From contig JADANN010000360.1 in assembly GCA_018806985.1 (NCBI GenBank), positions 372,001 through 436,000 of the forward strand: a stretch of DNA of 64,000 nt. The letters run 5' to 3'. This DNA comes from Angiostrongylus vasorum (taxonomy: Eukaryota; Nematoda; Chromadorea; Rhabditida; Metastrongylidae). Below, piece after piece: positions 44,416 to 56,239 of this stretch. The notes under the pieces were generated by a model. It ran no database searches, had not been told where the DNA came from, and saw nothing but the letters and a program-made list of their open reading frames with translations. Each line of letters begins with the position of its first letter. The stretch's first letter is position 1. The position numbers and the translations under genes are program-made.

Positions 44416-46026
44416 TCAACGACGAGTGCCGTCCTCAAAGAAGATTCCTCCGTCGATGGCACAGTACTTCGGGCAGATGCCACGCTCTCCCGGCCGACCA
44501 GGTGGACCTTGTTGCCCTGGATGACCAGGATTTCCATCCGCTCCTGGCTTTCCGTCTGGTCCAGGAGGTCCTTTTGCGCCGGGTTGACCTAGAACACACA
44601 TACCTGCTTTTCTATCTCCTTGCATTTCAGTTTTCTCGCTCTTTGAGCAAATTGACTTTTATGGGCGGATTGCGTTGCTGTGACGTACTGGATAAATGTG
44701 AGTTGTGCATTGAAAAATTTTGTGAAACCTACATTTGCTGCAGTAACTATATTGATCACATTACTTAAAAACAGGAAATCCCACCTGCAACGCCATTGTC
44801 TCCGGGAGGTCCAGCAGGTCCAACGAGTCCCCTCAGGTCCAGGTTCTCCGTCAGGACCAGGATCTCCTGCTTGGGGTGGTTCACAAATAGCTGGCACACC
44901 TAGTTCTCCGGGTTCACCGGGAGATCCAGGTCTTCCGCGAGGCCCGTAGGGTCCTTTTGGTCCCTGATCTCCCGGAGCTGCGTCATCTCCAGGTGGTCCC
45001 GGTTCGCCATTTACTCCATTGTCTCCTGGCTCACCAGGAGGTCCAGGTGGCCCAGGTGGTCCTTGTGGGCAGGGTTTGCATGGTGGAGGAGTGACTACAT
45101 CGCAGGGCAGTGGGGGAGGGCGCCCAGGGATTTCCTGGCATTCCAGGTGCTCCTGGTTTTCCTGGTCGTCCAGGTTTTCCGGGAGCTCCTGGAGCCCCTG
45201 GGGGTCCAGGGATGCAACAGCCTGCGCATGTAGTATCAGTGTGGTGTCCAGGGTAGACTCGTGGTAAGGGTAAGTAACCGGTGTCGTTTTTCCGTCTCTG
45301 ACTCTCCGTAGTCGACTTGACGAGCTGTGCGGTTATGCGGAAACTGATGCCGTTTCAAACTGTACACATCGGCCCAAACATCCTTTGTCGATCCCTATAA
45401 TGAAAATAACTATCCCACAGCAAAATGAGGAACTCGCATAAGACGTGATGATTTCCGCTATCTGGAAGCCTACTTAGTGTCTTATGACACCAGCTGACTC
45501 TGCTAAACCGAAGAAAACTGGCCCTGTTTCTCAATGCCTTACACACATATTTGTAAGTATATTTTCCTCTTGCTAGAGATTTTATTAAATGCTCTTTTCA
45601 TTTGCATCCTTTCTTTTTCTGCAATATCAACATTCTATTAAAGCACTAAATTTTCAAGAAAGGAGTATTCGAACAATATCTGATATCTAGCTAATCCTTC
45701 TAGTAAGCACATGACAAAGTATAGATCCTCGTCGTCTGCACGATTGTTTTTATTTTGTTCCCTCAAAAAATGAATGAGTGACTAATGGTATAATGCAACA
45801 CCATACCATAGTTTTCCGTTACGCATTTACTCTGAATTCAAGTAGTGGACTGGCTGGAGATTACCTTGCACAAGATGGCTTCGTGGTGAAGTTGCTGGCG
45901 AACGGTGTGCACGTAGTTGTAGACGATCGGCAGAGTGATGCAAACGGAGAGCACGGCCACCACCGAGAATACTACGGCCGAGTAGGCGACGAACCGGTAG
46001 GCCTTGATTTTGGTGTCGATGTTCAT
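44416..46026 (-). CDS. Cuticle collagen 2 (DPY-13-like), three exons
   Basis: Structural cuticle collagen. Exon 1 is 46026-45865 (162 nt: [17 protein letters not shown], anchor [17 protein letters not shown], ending in LCK with a GTAATC donor). Exon 2 is 45394-44785 ([14 protein letters not shown], furin-type RTAR, CAGCC, a short Gly-X-Y block, [12 protein letters not shown], the main Gly-X-Y domain with an AICEPPQ interruption). Exon 3 is 44588-44416 (Gly-X-Y end, [15 protein letters not shown] and FFEDGTRR before TGA). Three single-base surpluses break exon 2: near 45310, near 45130 (T in CCCTGGG) and near 44828 (GGGG). Corrected length is about 313 residues. The extra intron in the 3' part distinguishes it from the other two. 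Confidence 0.88.
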
Positions 46027-46057
46027 GGGCGTGCTTCCGTCTCCGATCCCGGTCACT

Positions 46058-46066
46058 CCTTTTATA
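46058..46066 (-). promoter_or_regulatory. TATA box of collagen 2
   Basis: TATAAAAGG on the minus strand, starting 40 nt upstream of the ATG at 46026. Confidence 0.7.
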
Positions 46067-46639
46067 TCGCCGGCAGCGATCCGCCCTCACACAGACTACT
46101 TTTTTTGCACTTGCACACGTTGCGAACGATAGCAGGTGTGGCCAGTTGGACATAGTCTCGCTTAAAAACGTTTGCGATGATTCCGAGACTTCGTCGTAGG
46201 TGAGCAAACGCTCCCAAGCCTAGTTGTTATAGCAGTACAGAAGAGGAGCTCCTCTTTCCGATAAGGAAAAACTCGCTGGCTTCAAAACTTCCAGTGCGCG
46301 CACTTCAGTGGTTTCTCTTCATTCAGGAAGGATGAATGATGATCTGGAAAAGATATGACTTCGAGACGTTTGCACTTTGTTGCAGGATGTGAGCTGAAAC
46401 ATGTTTAAATGATAAGTGACATTCTTTTAAAAAAGGTTATGATCTTTACTTCTTTGAAAGTACTCTATTATTCTCGCGCTGTGAAATAAACGGCAATGTC
46501 GAATTCGTTGCAATTAACGTTTGGTGATGTTCGTTGTGGAACATTCTTATGTATACAAAATAAGTCAATCAGATAAGGAAGGAAAATGCATAACATTGAA
46601 TACTTAGAATCTTTTGTAAAGGAGGAAGAAAGAAACAAT

Positions 46640-46865
46640 AAAAGAAACACTGTGAGCTGAGAGACAGGCGAAACGAAGGACCCGCATGGTGTGATGGTGA
46701 ACGCATTACTCCCAGGAAGGGGGTAATAACGTGTTCGGTCCCCACTGCAGACACCTGCGGCCCGGAGTTTTGCAAATATCTCAGCATCATTGTGGTTGTA
46801 TCACACATAATACCCTGCCATGAAAAATTGTAGTGGGCACTAAATAAAAAAAATTAACGAAAGAA
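46640..46865 (+). repeat. Fold-back family, single arm
   Basis: GAGCTGAGAGACAGGCGAAA, GGACCCGCATGGTGTGATGG, CACCTGCGGCCCGGAGTTTT, TCAGCATCATTGTGGTTGT and the end TACCCTGCCATGAAAAATTG. Confidence 0.8.
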
Positions 46866-46869
46866 ACAC

Positions 46870-47500
46870 TGTTTTACTAAAACAAAAGACGAAAACCGGG
46901 CTCCCACAATTGTCACTTCGATAGGATTGGATCTAAAGAAGGGTATGCAAACTAAGCTTCATCCTCGTTCACCAGGTAGTTCGTTATTCGTCCTAACCAC
47001 ATAGATTTGTCACCAACGGCGTAATCTTTGTGATTACATCTTGAGGGAAAACCGTTTTGAAATACAAGGTTCCACTGTAGTCTCACGCATGATGAACGAC
47101 GTCACCGTCACCCACCCACTCGCCCTCTACCAATTCGAAGGAGACGAAAAAGCAGTCGCGATCCACCAACACCCCACCATCCACGATGAGGAAGCAGAGA
47201 ACAAATGCCGGATGGTGGGAACTTCCACTTGAGCAATCAAAACGAAAGATATGCAGATAGACATTCAAAACCACTACCTCTTTTCCACCGCGAGGGAAAT
47301 TAACGGATTGTTATTCCGGTTGGGAAATCAAAACCACCTTTAGCTTCTTCTACAAGTTCCCAGCTTATTGGTGGAGGTAGAGTCAGTTTTCGTTCTTGCA
47401 ATCGTATCATTGGCCTAAGGGGGAATTTAGAAATTTACATTGAACGAATTTCTCCACGTAATGGAGGATGACTTTTAAGAAACATTTTTCCTTATTATCA
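46870..47500. other. Unassigned; two possible short exons
   Basis: Plus 47041-47232 reads RMMNDVTVTHPLALYQF and EGDEKAVAIHQHP with coding-like composition. Minus 47415-47300 reads MIRLQERKLTLPPPISWEL and VEEAKGGFDFPTG before a stop. Neither is recognised, and they lie on opposite strands, so at most one gene model is likely. Confidence 0.25.
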
Positions 47501-47556
47501 AGAATTTCCAGGAATGGCCTTTTTACAAGTGTCTTATTAGCATGTATTTGTTACCT

Positions 47557-47850
47557 GGGGCCCGTGTAACGCAGTGGTCGGAGGCACTCTGCAACACACA
47601 CGTGGAATCGATCCCACGCTCATGGCCCACCAAGCCTTCCACCCCCTACGGGGGGGTTGGCAAATTGGTGCCAGACCTGTCTGGGAGGATAGCAGCACTG
47701 GCTCGGTACATCGGTAGACCACCGCGAATCATTGTAAAGGCCAGATATGCATTCAGTCTCCTCCAAACGATGCTTAATGAAGTCGAATGCATGGCTTATC
47801 CCTCAGGGTTTGATCGACGCCGAGAGCTTTATCCTTTATTTTATCCCTTG
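47557..47850 (+). mobile_element. SINE-A copy
   Basis: GGCCCGTGTAACGCAGTGGT, GGAATCGATCCCACGC, GGTTGGCAAATTGGTGCCAG, CTGGGAGGATAGCAGCAC, and a TTTATCCTTTATTTTATC end. It has a surplus GGGG run in the CTACGGGGGGG region. Confidence 0.9.
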
Positions 47851-48284
47851 TTTGCTACCTAATGATAACTTCCAAGGTAAAACCTTCTTCTTCCAAGGTT
47901 TCATGTTAGCTAGGGACGTCTCGAGAAACACCAAAGATGAAAGTTTTGTATAAAACCTGACTTTTAGTTGAACACCACATTCAACAGTGGAAAAGTGGGC
48001 AAAAAAGGACTTCACTAGGCAAAATATCCACAATTCACACCTCTACAACATGTACGAAAGTAACCGTTTCCTCGACGTCATCGAATTTTTTCCTTTTGTT
48101 AAACACCAGTAAACAAATCTTGCTGTATGGATAGGCCTTGATTTGGATTGGCCTTGCAAAACATGCAATGTGTGAGAAAAGCAGCCGTTTTTTTCGAACA
48201 CGGTTTTTCAGTAGAATCACGTACATTAGGCGACGCCGCCCCGTGTCCTATCAACACAGAAGAAAGTCAGTAAGTATGAGGAAA

Positions 48285-48420
48285 GCGTAATCTGCATATT
48301 TTTTGGGTTTGCAAACCAACTTCAAGGTCCGGGTTTTGCTCTATACCCCAGCATCCTCATAGCTATATTTTACATCGTACCCTGAAATGAAAAGGAATAG
48401 GGAGGAAATAAAATTAAAAC
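48285..48420 (-). repeat. Fold-back family end fragment
   Basis: CAAGGTCCGGGTTTTGCTC, CCCCAGCATCCTCATAGC and TACATCGTACCCTGAAATG resemble the outer end of the family as at 25.35 kb. Orientation is approximate. Confidence 0.45.
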
Positions 48421-49210
48421 GTTTTATAGTAACTATTTTGTTCAATGGTTGGAGTAAACTTCGATTTTCTGGTAATTTTATTTCACATCAACATAAGCTA
48501 AGTGGTCACCAACTGAATCGCAGTTCTCCTTCGGTATTACCACTAAAAATTACTAGTAAGCTCAGACATCGCATAACAGTAGACTTTGAAATGAGCACAA
48601 CACTTCAAAAGCAACGGTGCGTTTTCTTAAACTAACGCTGCGCACGAACATTCTCTTCAGACGAACTCGGCAATGAACGTCGGTCTCATGAGTCTTAGTC
48701 CCAACTATTATTCTTCTTTACCAAGCAGATTCTACTGTTGCGGTGCCTGATCACCAGCTCAAACGGCTGTGGATTTGATACAGCCAACGGACTGGGTGAC
48801 ACGAAAAGCGCAGCGCATGTGGAATCCAGTTGTTGTCCAGTTTTGCGCACATCTCTCGCCGCCGATCGCCGCTCGTTCTCCAGGTAATCCTCGACAATCA
48901 CATGAATCAGCATCTGGGCTAAACTGATTGATTTCGGCTCAGTTTAGCCGTAGTCGACGCATCTGTTTCATCTAAATAAAAAAATAGTGGCGAAAATCTT
49001 TACTTCTAAAAGTATTCGAATTTGTCACACTTTCTTCGCAAAACTTTCTGCTGTGAAGCCAAGAACCCTAAAATTACATGTGTTACCACGATCTTTTTCA
49101 GAAAAAAATCAATACCACTATTTTTTTGTGATTTACTACATCTACATAAATGCCTAAGAGGATACATTAAGATAAACTAAATTTCGGTGCAGAACTGACA
49201 GATCCTAGTG
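48421..49210. other. No recognised gene
   Basis: Short open frames on both strands without identifiable domains. Confidence 0.3.
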
Positions 49211-49249
49211 TTTGATTATTTTTTTAATACTAACCACCTTCACAAATTG

Positions 49250-50284
49250 CGTGGATCCTAGTATTTCTTTGATTCGGTTCCTGGTATTGCACTCGTCACC
49301 CACGAAGATTCTTCGCAAGCTATCAAAAAACTTTCACAATCAAAATATCATCATTCTACAAGATATCAACATTGACGTCAAAAGAGGTGTTAGGCAAGGC
49401 GATATCATCTGGCCAAAATTATTTAGTGCCTCCATCCAAAATGCCATGCGAACACGGGAATTGGGACTACCTTGTGGGTGAAAATCGATGGTTGGCAAAT
49501 ACACCGTCTTCGCTTTGCTGATGGCATCGTTCTTATAACACCAAACATAAGCCAAGTACAGCGAATGCTCGGTGGTCTTCAACTATTCACAAAAACGATG
49601 CCCCATTCACGCTCAACGGAATAAATATCTCTGAATGCTCTAGTTGTGTCTATCTAGGTGGAAGATTCAACATGATAAAAGACATGGCTCCAGTTGTGAG
49701 CAAAAGGAGAGTGGCTTGAGGTGCTGTAAAGCCTATCGAAAATGTAACGAAGAGAATGAAGAACACTCGATTCTGTGCACACATTTTCGACCGCATAATT
49801 CCTCCTACGCTATCGTATGCGTCAGAAACGTGGTCGATGCGTAAGCTGGATGAAAGATCACTTAATGTTGTTGAATGCGCAGTTGAAAGGACGATGCTAG
49901 GAGTGCCCCTTGTCACATAGGTGAGGGAAGCGATCCGATGCTCCTAGCTACGTCAAACATCAAAAAAGGAAAGATGCCGTTCTACACGCCAAATTGTTGA
50001 AGATAAACTGGGCGGGACACGTAATGCATATGAATGACAACCGATAGGAGACAGCCGTCAGTAACTGGATTCCTCGAGATGTCAAAAGTACTGCAGGAAG
50101 AGCGCCGACCCGATGGTCGGAGTTCTTCATGAAAACTCTGAAAGAAAGGTATGACGCTCAACGAATCCCTATAGAGAGCAAAACCCCACTATGCTACCCT
50201 TTCACACGACAAGGAAATATGGAAGATTTACTGGCGCCCACTAGAGTCACTCGACGAACATCGGAACGTCGGGTGATACAGGTA
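49250..50284 (+). pseudogene. RTE-type retrotransposon remnant, RT to C-terminus
   Basis: NIDVKRGVRQGDIIWPKLF (about 49368-49425) is the conserved RT motif G-V-R-Q-G-D. It is followed by SIQNAMRTRELGLP, then frameshifted RFADG-like and ISQVQRML pieces, KRKDAVLHAKLLKINWAGHV (about 49960-50020), NWIPRDVKSTAGRAPTRW (50067-50122) and KTLKERYDAQRIP. Stops occur throughout. A PLE-associated repeat abuts its 3' end at about 50285. Confidence 0.85.
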
Positions 50285-50560
50285 ATTCCTTGTTTCATTG
50301 ATAAGCTAACACAAGGTTGTTACCAAATATTTGCTCGGCCATCGTTTCGACGTCTGTGTCTTCTTCAGAGCCGATAGTCCAAATCGATATCCACAGTTGT
50401 TCGTATTCACGTTGGTGTCTTCGTCGTCGTATGGAATCGGATCTTTGTCTGTGGAACACCGCAGGATGGATTGTCTAGAAAAAAAACAAGTTGTCATCAC
50501 CAAATAATCACAGAAACAACAATCGTCCTGTATAATAAGGCATCGCCTAGAAGAGCAGTA
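50285..50560 (-). repeat. PLE-associated repeat
   Basis: AGCTAACACAAGGTTGTTAC, the reverse-strand motif (ATCGTTTCGACGTCTGTG, TCTTCTTCAGAGCCG, 50340-50374), CGTATGGAATCGGATCTTTG, GTGGAACACCGCAGG and CAACAATCGTCCTGTATAA. It matches copies at 18.7 and 4.4 kb. Confidence 0.65.
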
Positions 50561-50634
50561 GTTAGTGAACCAGTAGAATACATGCATGGTCGATGACTCT
50601 AGTCCGCCTAGGACCAACAAATTTTCCTAACTTT

Positions 50635-50885
50635 TCGAGGCTCTGCAGGTTGGTACCATAGGTTCCTTGGGAAACGCTCCTGTCGATCAACAAAGGTCGG
50701 TGGATGCGTCTATGATGAAGACCTCGGGATGCTCTCAGCTAGCCCAGGATTCCACAAATTGACCATTCAGCATCATAAAGAGGAACAAGAGTACTAAAGC
50801 TGGAGCCGAATCAAAGTGCGAGTCCAAAGACCTCTGTGAAATGATGGATGCAAGGAAACAAATTGAACAAAAGAAATTCTGGAGT
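50635..50885 (+). repeat. SINE-B, headless diverged copy
   Basis: GGTTGGTACCATAGGTTCC and TTGGGAAACGCTCC (core), then GAAACAAATTGAACAAAAG-type 3' sequence. The tRNA-like head is missing or unrecognisable. Confidence 0.45.
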
Positions 50886-51032
50886 CCACACTTTTTTGTC
50901 GGATGCTATAAATGGAATGCGAATAAAATATGCAGTTTTATTATAGTTTGCACTTTCGTTTCTAAGTTTTCTGCTTACGTTGTTCTGGACAATTTTTCAC
51001 AGTTTTTTGAACAATTCTACCGCAGGCGTGTG

Positions 51033-51215
51033 ATGAAGAAAGCTCGTCGAACGTCCAGCCACGGCGCAAAGAGTCAGCCTTTGGTAGTCAGTTTCATGAC
51101 ATTAATGGGTACATCAGCATTTTTAGTCTTTATATTTACTCCCATTCTACGGAACAGCCGTGATACAATTGAGCCAATGGAAAGAATAAAAAATCCATTG
51201 CAGGCTAAGAATTAA
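51033..51215 (+). CDS. Small single-pass membrane protein, 60 residues
   Basis: ATG at 51033 lies seven bases after a good acceptor (TTCTACCGCAG, ending 51025), which could be a spliced-leader or cis-splice site. The protein runs MKKARRTSSHGAKSQPL, then a hydrophobic segment VVSFMTLMGTSAFLVFIFTP (residues about 18-37), then LRNSRDTIEPMERIK to a TAA. A basic N-terminus, one membrane span and a hydrophilic tail suggest a small organelle or endomembrane protein. I do not recognise the family, and no other exon is needed. The frame is open further upstream into SINE-derived sequence, which I regard as non-coding. Confidence 0.5.
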   Translation: MKKARRTSSHGAKSQPLVVSFMTLMGTSAFLVFIFTPILRNSRDTIEPMERIKNPLQAKN

Positions 51216-51231
51216 ATTTTGTACTGATAAA

Positions 51232-51438
51232 TCAATAACGGAAGGCGAACAGCACGTTATTCTTGATCGCATCCTCACATAGCGATATAGAGAAGAAGCT
51301 AAGATCACTACGGATCAGAACTGCCTTGTACTTTTCGACCAAAGATCTGAAGGAAGTGAGCTGGAGGAAGAAAACAAAAGCGGTGCTGGTGAGACAAATG
51401 GTGATGACGATGATACACATTGACCTGTTAAACAACAC
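51232..51438 (-). CDS. Candidate short membrane protein frame, unassigned
   Basis: The minus frame reads MCIIVITICLTSTAFVFF, LQLTSFRSLVEKYKAVL to a TAA at 51232. It is hydrophobic at the N-terminus and converges on the plus-strand gene ending at 51215. A second minus frame at 51834-51550 lies upstream without clear splicing. Support is weak. Confidence 0.2.
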   Translation of the reverse strand: MLFNRSMCIIVITICLTSTAFVFFLQLTSFRSLVEKYKAVLIRSDLSFFSISLCEDAIKNNVLFAFRY

Positions 51439-51858
51439 GGTGCTTCATGACTACTGAATGTTCGATCATTTTGGGGTAAAAGAACTGCTCCCGCTTGGAG
51501 GCTCAAAAAAGTACATTATCGCGAAGTACTTATAGTTAATACTTCTAATCTACTGTAATGAAACAAACAGACATGGACGAAATAACATTCGGTCGTGAGA
51601 AACAAGAAGTGTTGTGAGGTGAAGAAATCCATTCAGTCTGTGTTTTAAGATAGTAATTGTAGGACCGCCATAGAGTTCAGCTGCAATTGTAATTCCAATC
51701 CTTCCTATGAAAAAATGTCCAGCGCTATACCTGAAGTCCGGTTTGCAAATCTTTCGGCTCCCTTTCGCATCACAGGCAATGTCAATTAGATATGATGGAC
51801 GCCACAGTTTTATAAAAGCAATTCCGCTTGTCAAACGTACCAGCTAAGACTGCAAGGG

Positions 51859-52248
<390 letters not shown>

Positions 52249-52675
52249 TACAGAGATGTGTGTACCGAACAAACCATCGTGCCGTTTAGAAGGAAAGACG
52301 GATTCTGCCAATAGATCCTAGAAAAGTAAACGGTGGTAATGTATTATGCAAATTATGTACACGTGTTAGTTATGGATATAACACTGGAGTCTAAGACGGT
52401 TTTGACATGTTCAAAATAGAAACTGTGGTCGAGTCAGTGGTGGGGAATCTCACGAACGACTTGTTTTACATAATGACACTTGCACAGCGATAAATGCTAT
52501 ACGAGTGCCGCCTTAGCTGTAATATTACTCGAGGAATAAACCCGTCTGATCATCATGTGAAGAAAGCATGGGAAAAACTCTCCAAGCAGGTCATCCAAGA
52601 GAAGTTGAGAAGTGCACGCCGATGGCACATTAAACTAGTGACCAATCATTGCAAAACCGACTTTCGTTTAGCTTT

Positions 52676-52965
52676 GGGCGTTTGTGGCGCAGTGGTCGGA
52701 GTCGCCCTGCAATACACACGTGGAATCCATCCCCGCGCATATGGCCCATCAAGCCTTTCATCCCTCCGGGATCGGCAAATTGCTACCAGACTTGTTTGGT
52801 AGGATAGCACCACTAGCTCGATACAACGGTAGGCTACCGCGAGTCATTGCAAAGGCCAGATATGCATTCAATCAGCTCCAAACGATGCTTAATGAAGTCA
52901 AATGCATGGCGTATCCCTCAGGGGGGTTGATCAACGCCAACAGCTTAATCCTTTATCCTTTATGA
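52676..52965 (+). mobile_element. SINE-A copy
   Basis: GGGCGTTTGTGGCGCAGTGG, GGAATCCATCCCCGCGC, GATCGGCAAATTGCTACCAG, GGTAGGATAGCACCACTAGC, and an end at TTTATCCTTTAT. Confidence 0.9.
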
Positions 52966-52969
52966 TTAA

Positions 52970-53085
52970 TCAACATTTATTCTTTCATTGGTAAGTAACA
53001 CGTGGTTGATAAAAAAAACTTTACTTGGCTAAAAATTTCGATGTCCTCGTCTTCTTCAAAACGGCTGACTCGAGTCGATGGTCTC
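52970..53085 (-). repeat. PLE-associated terminal repeat
   Basis: ACACGTGGTTGATAAAAAA, then the reverse-strand motif AATTTCGATGTCCTCGTC, TTCTTCAAAACGGCTG (53035-53070). Confidence 0.55.
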
Positions 53086-53189
53086 CTTTTTTCCTTCTTC
53101 CTCGTTTTTTGTTACGCTCTGTGCTAGGTGGTAATGATACCGGCGGCTGCAAAACGAACTTACAGCAACTATTTCCCGAATACAACCAC

Positions 53190-53705
53190 AACGGTGCTGA
53201 GATATTTGCAAAACTCCGGACCGCAGGTGCAGCCGGTGGGGAAAGAATTCGCTATTACCCTTTCCGGGGGTTAATGCGTTCACCACCACACCATGCGGGT
53301 CGTTCGTTTCGCTTGTCTCTCAGTCAGTTCTATTGATCAATGCCATCAGCAATCACCCCGTCAAGCGGGATTGATCTGGAGAGCTACATCGGCATTGAAC
53401 CCACTTAAGGTGAGGCTATAGTTTAAATCACAGTGTCTTACTTCCCAGATCAATCCCGTTGACGGGCGATTATTGACGGCACTGATCGATAGAACTAGCT
53501 GAGATACAAGCAAAACGAAGGACCCGCATGGTGTGGTGGTGAACGCATTAGCCACCGGGAAGGGTAAAAACACGTTCGTTTCCCACCGCATGCACCTGCT
53601 GTCCAGAGTTTTGCAAATATCTCAGCACCGTTGTGGTTGTATTTCGCATAAGGTCCAGATGTAAAAACTGTAGTAGGGAGAAAATAAAAAGTAGAACATT
53701 GTGAT
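53190..53705. repeat. Fold-back element with inverted arms
   Basis: The reverse arm (53195-53330: GATATTTGCAAAACTCCGGA, CACCACACCATGCGGGTCG) and forward arm (53490-53640: GGACCCGCATGGTGTGGTGG, CAGAGTTTTGCAAATATCTC) flank a centre with two mirror copies of the GATCAATCCCG block. The ends are TACAACCACAACGGTGCTGA and its complement. Confidence 0.85.
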
Positions 53706-54460
53706 ACTCCCCCAATAGTTCCTATTCTCTATTTTATTGTATGTTTCCCACAGCAGCTGTATCTGAGGGTAACTGCTTTTATCCCTGCACTAATTAGTCA
53801 TCTTCTCAATCGAATATGCCACCTATCCTACGCTGGTGATTTTCTTAACAAAAAACGCACGCATTGCTTTGTCATCCCCTCAACCGAAAAATGCACTTGT
53901 CTTGCACTTACGGTCTTCTCAACCAAAAAATACACCTGTTGCTTAGTGATCACCTCATACGGATGTACATTTGTCTTCCACTGCTCAATCGCATCCAAAG
54001 AGGAAAGTTCTGTCACCGTCCTCAAAACTATTTTCTCAGGTACTCTAGCTAAACTCCGTTTATCATAGTACGTATATAAGCAGCTTCCTCAATGCGTTAG
54101 TTGTCTCAGTCTTGATCTTGGTCTTCTGCAGTCTCCTTCACAGTCCTCTCCACATCTGTACACCAGTCCTTCCTGTAAAGGCTCCTTCTCGGTACTAGCA
54201 CTCATATCCTTCACCCTTCAGTATATCGCCACATTGTTAATATTGTATTGTTATTATTTCTATAAATGATTATAGCCGCAGCTTGTGATTGTGCTCTGTA
54301 GCAAAGTCAAAAAGTCCTGCTTGGCAAATTCGGACAAAGTCGGGCATTTTGCTTCGAGCTAGTTGGTTTCAAAAACTAACTCGAGCAGCCACATCGCACT
54401 AACCGACTAATACACGATTGTACGTAGAAGAACAAATGCTCATCAACCGACAGTCGCTAT
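53706..54460. other. No recognised gene
   Basis: AACCGAAAAATGCACTTG and CAACCAAAAAATACACCTG (53880-53940) are weak short duplications. Nothing else was recognised. Confidence 0.3.
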
Positions 54461-54464
54461 CAAA

Positions 54465-54690
54465 AAACAACCGTCCTGTATAAAAGAGCGCTGTTTGGTG
54501 AGGTTTCTTCATTTGAATAGTGTTACCTGAAGAAGATTTGACTCGATGCCACTACGAAGACCCACAACGTCAGCAAGAACAGCTGTGGACCGTCGACTCG
54601 GATAAGCTGCTCTGTAGAAGATGAAAACGTCCTAACCTTAGTCGACTAGAGTTTTTTTTATCACCTTCGCATTAGCTTATCAACGAAGGA
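54465..54690 (+). repeat. PLE-associated repeat, decayed motif
   Basis: AACAACCGTCCTGTATAAAA, GATTTGACTCGATGCCACTA and GTGGACCGTCGACTCGGATA match the 4.3-kb copy. The motif is decayed (GTAGAAGATGAAAACG). It ends at TTAGCTTATCAACG. Confidence 0.55.
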
Positions 54691-54779
54691 ATACATGTCA
54701 ATAGCGCACTAATTCGCAGTGCTGACTTTTTAAACTCAGCACTGACCAGCGAGTTGCTGCTTTCTCCATGAACACACAA

Positions 54780-55700
54780 CTTTGTTATTGTTAACACAAT
54801 ATTTATTAGGCAGTGGCTAAGGTTTCGGTGAATTTCGCCATCTTTGGACTCTCGAGAGGTCAAATTGATACGTAGTCTGCTCAGCTAAATAATTCCACGA
54901 GCTGGACAGAAAAGCGAAACCTAAATTTCAGAGGCATAGGAAACAACTTCTTTCCAAAAACACTCACTGTTTTCGGTCAATCTGCTGCATCTTGAATGGA
55001 ACGAACTTCACAGAGTCTACATGGTGGAAGAATGTGCCTCTCTTACATTAGAAAATCAGTCTGAGATATTGTGTGAGGTCGCGGACGATAACAAGGACTT
55101 TCTCTACGCGTTTTGCTTTTCGAATCGTATAGTTTCTCCAAAATGCGTCCATAGTTTCACGCGCTTATGTTTTAAATTCCTATGTGAGGATGACCACTTC
55201 TGTTTTAAAACGTTGCCCGTTACATCTCGTATGCTCGCCTAGTAGAGTGTTCTGTCTGACTTTGAGATTCCAAACTAGGCGCTCTTGCTCTTACAGACAC
55301 ATACTGGTGCACCTGTTTCGCCAACGTGTACGTCCAGGCCTGCATGACAAGTGATCAGCTAAGCCTTACCCGAACTAGTGCAATCACCATTTCTACCATT
55401 GAGGCAAGTTGTTTAGTTCTGCGTTATACAATAGACGGTCATACAAATTGCACTTTTTCAAGGTAAGAGAGGCACATTTCCAATCACGTAAACTGTGCGG
55501 CCACTCTAACCCCGTAAGAAGAAAAGCTCCAAGAAAAGGGGAGTGTTTTAAAAAAGCCACTTTCCCCACTTTCCTATTCGACCGAAATCTGGTCCGAATA
55601 ACTTCCGCTGGAATTATGGTAGCATTTTCTCAAGTAAGCTTCGTCTCAATTCGACCTTTCCAAAGTGAATAAGGCGAAATCCTCCGAAAAAATTAGGCAA
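54780..55700 (-). mobile_element. Penelope-like element remnant (RT end and GIY-YIG endonuclease)
   Basis: The reverse complement of about 55400-55270 reads CLNGRNGDCTSSGKA, stop, LITCHAGLDVHVGETG and PVCVCK, the Penelope endonuclease pattern with a broken frame. Further upstream in the element (55690-55480), frames such as VIRTRFRSNRKVGKV and WPHSLRD resemble the region between reverse transcriptase and endonuclease. Downstream, ARETMDAFWRN (about 55150) matches the A-R-K-x-x-E-A-F-W block. A decayed terminal motif lies at 54820-54850. Confidence 0.65.
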
Positions 55701-55869
55701 TGTGAAATAATCATTATATTAGCACCCTCGTTTCTGCTCATGAAGAAAACTGACTCAAAAGGCTATAATGTTATACAAGGCGGAAGAGAAAAATCCATGA
55801 AAGGACAAGAATCAAAAGGGTGATGAATCAACAGTGCATGGTGCAATCCGTTCAGCTAACTATTCAAGC

Positions 55870-56115
55870 TAATTCTAACTCGTAACTTCGAACCCGCGAT
55901 TAGCCTTTCCACGACTCACGTGTTAGCGCTATCCACTGCACACCGATGCCCTTGTTTTCCTTTTTAACTCAACCAGTTTTTTGTACCCTATCTGTGCTAT
56001 AAGAAATCATCCGTCGGCGGGAATGATCTGGTGAGCACAAATCGGTACTGAACCCAGCCATGCTGAAGCTGGCGTCGAAATCGCAATTCTTAGCTTTTGT
56101 TTGCGGCCTGTTGTT
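55870..56115 (-). repeat. Fold-back family fragment
   Basis: CGAACCCGCGATTAGCC, GACTCACGTGTTAGCGC and GTACTGAACCCAGCCATGCT follow the family order in reverse orientation. Confidence 0.5.
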
Positions 56116-56239
56116 TTTTTTCATGGCAGAGACTGTTTTCGTGCTCCCCTCGAAGGCTTTAACACACTCGCGACGACGCCTAATGTCGGGTTTGTTCTGG
56201 ATTTGATGACGCCTAATTTTCAGCCTTTACGGGCTTACT

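Noticed and set aside
45778..46207. Open frames of about 125 codons on plus and minus strands around collagen 2 exon 1
   Set aside because: They overlap the collagen exon in other frames. Only the frame starting at the ATG at 46026 carries the conserved collagen N-terminus.
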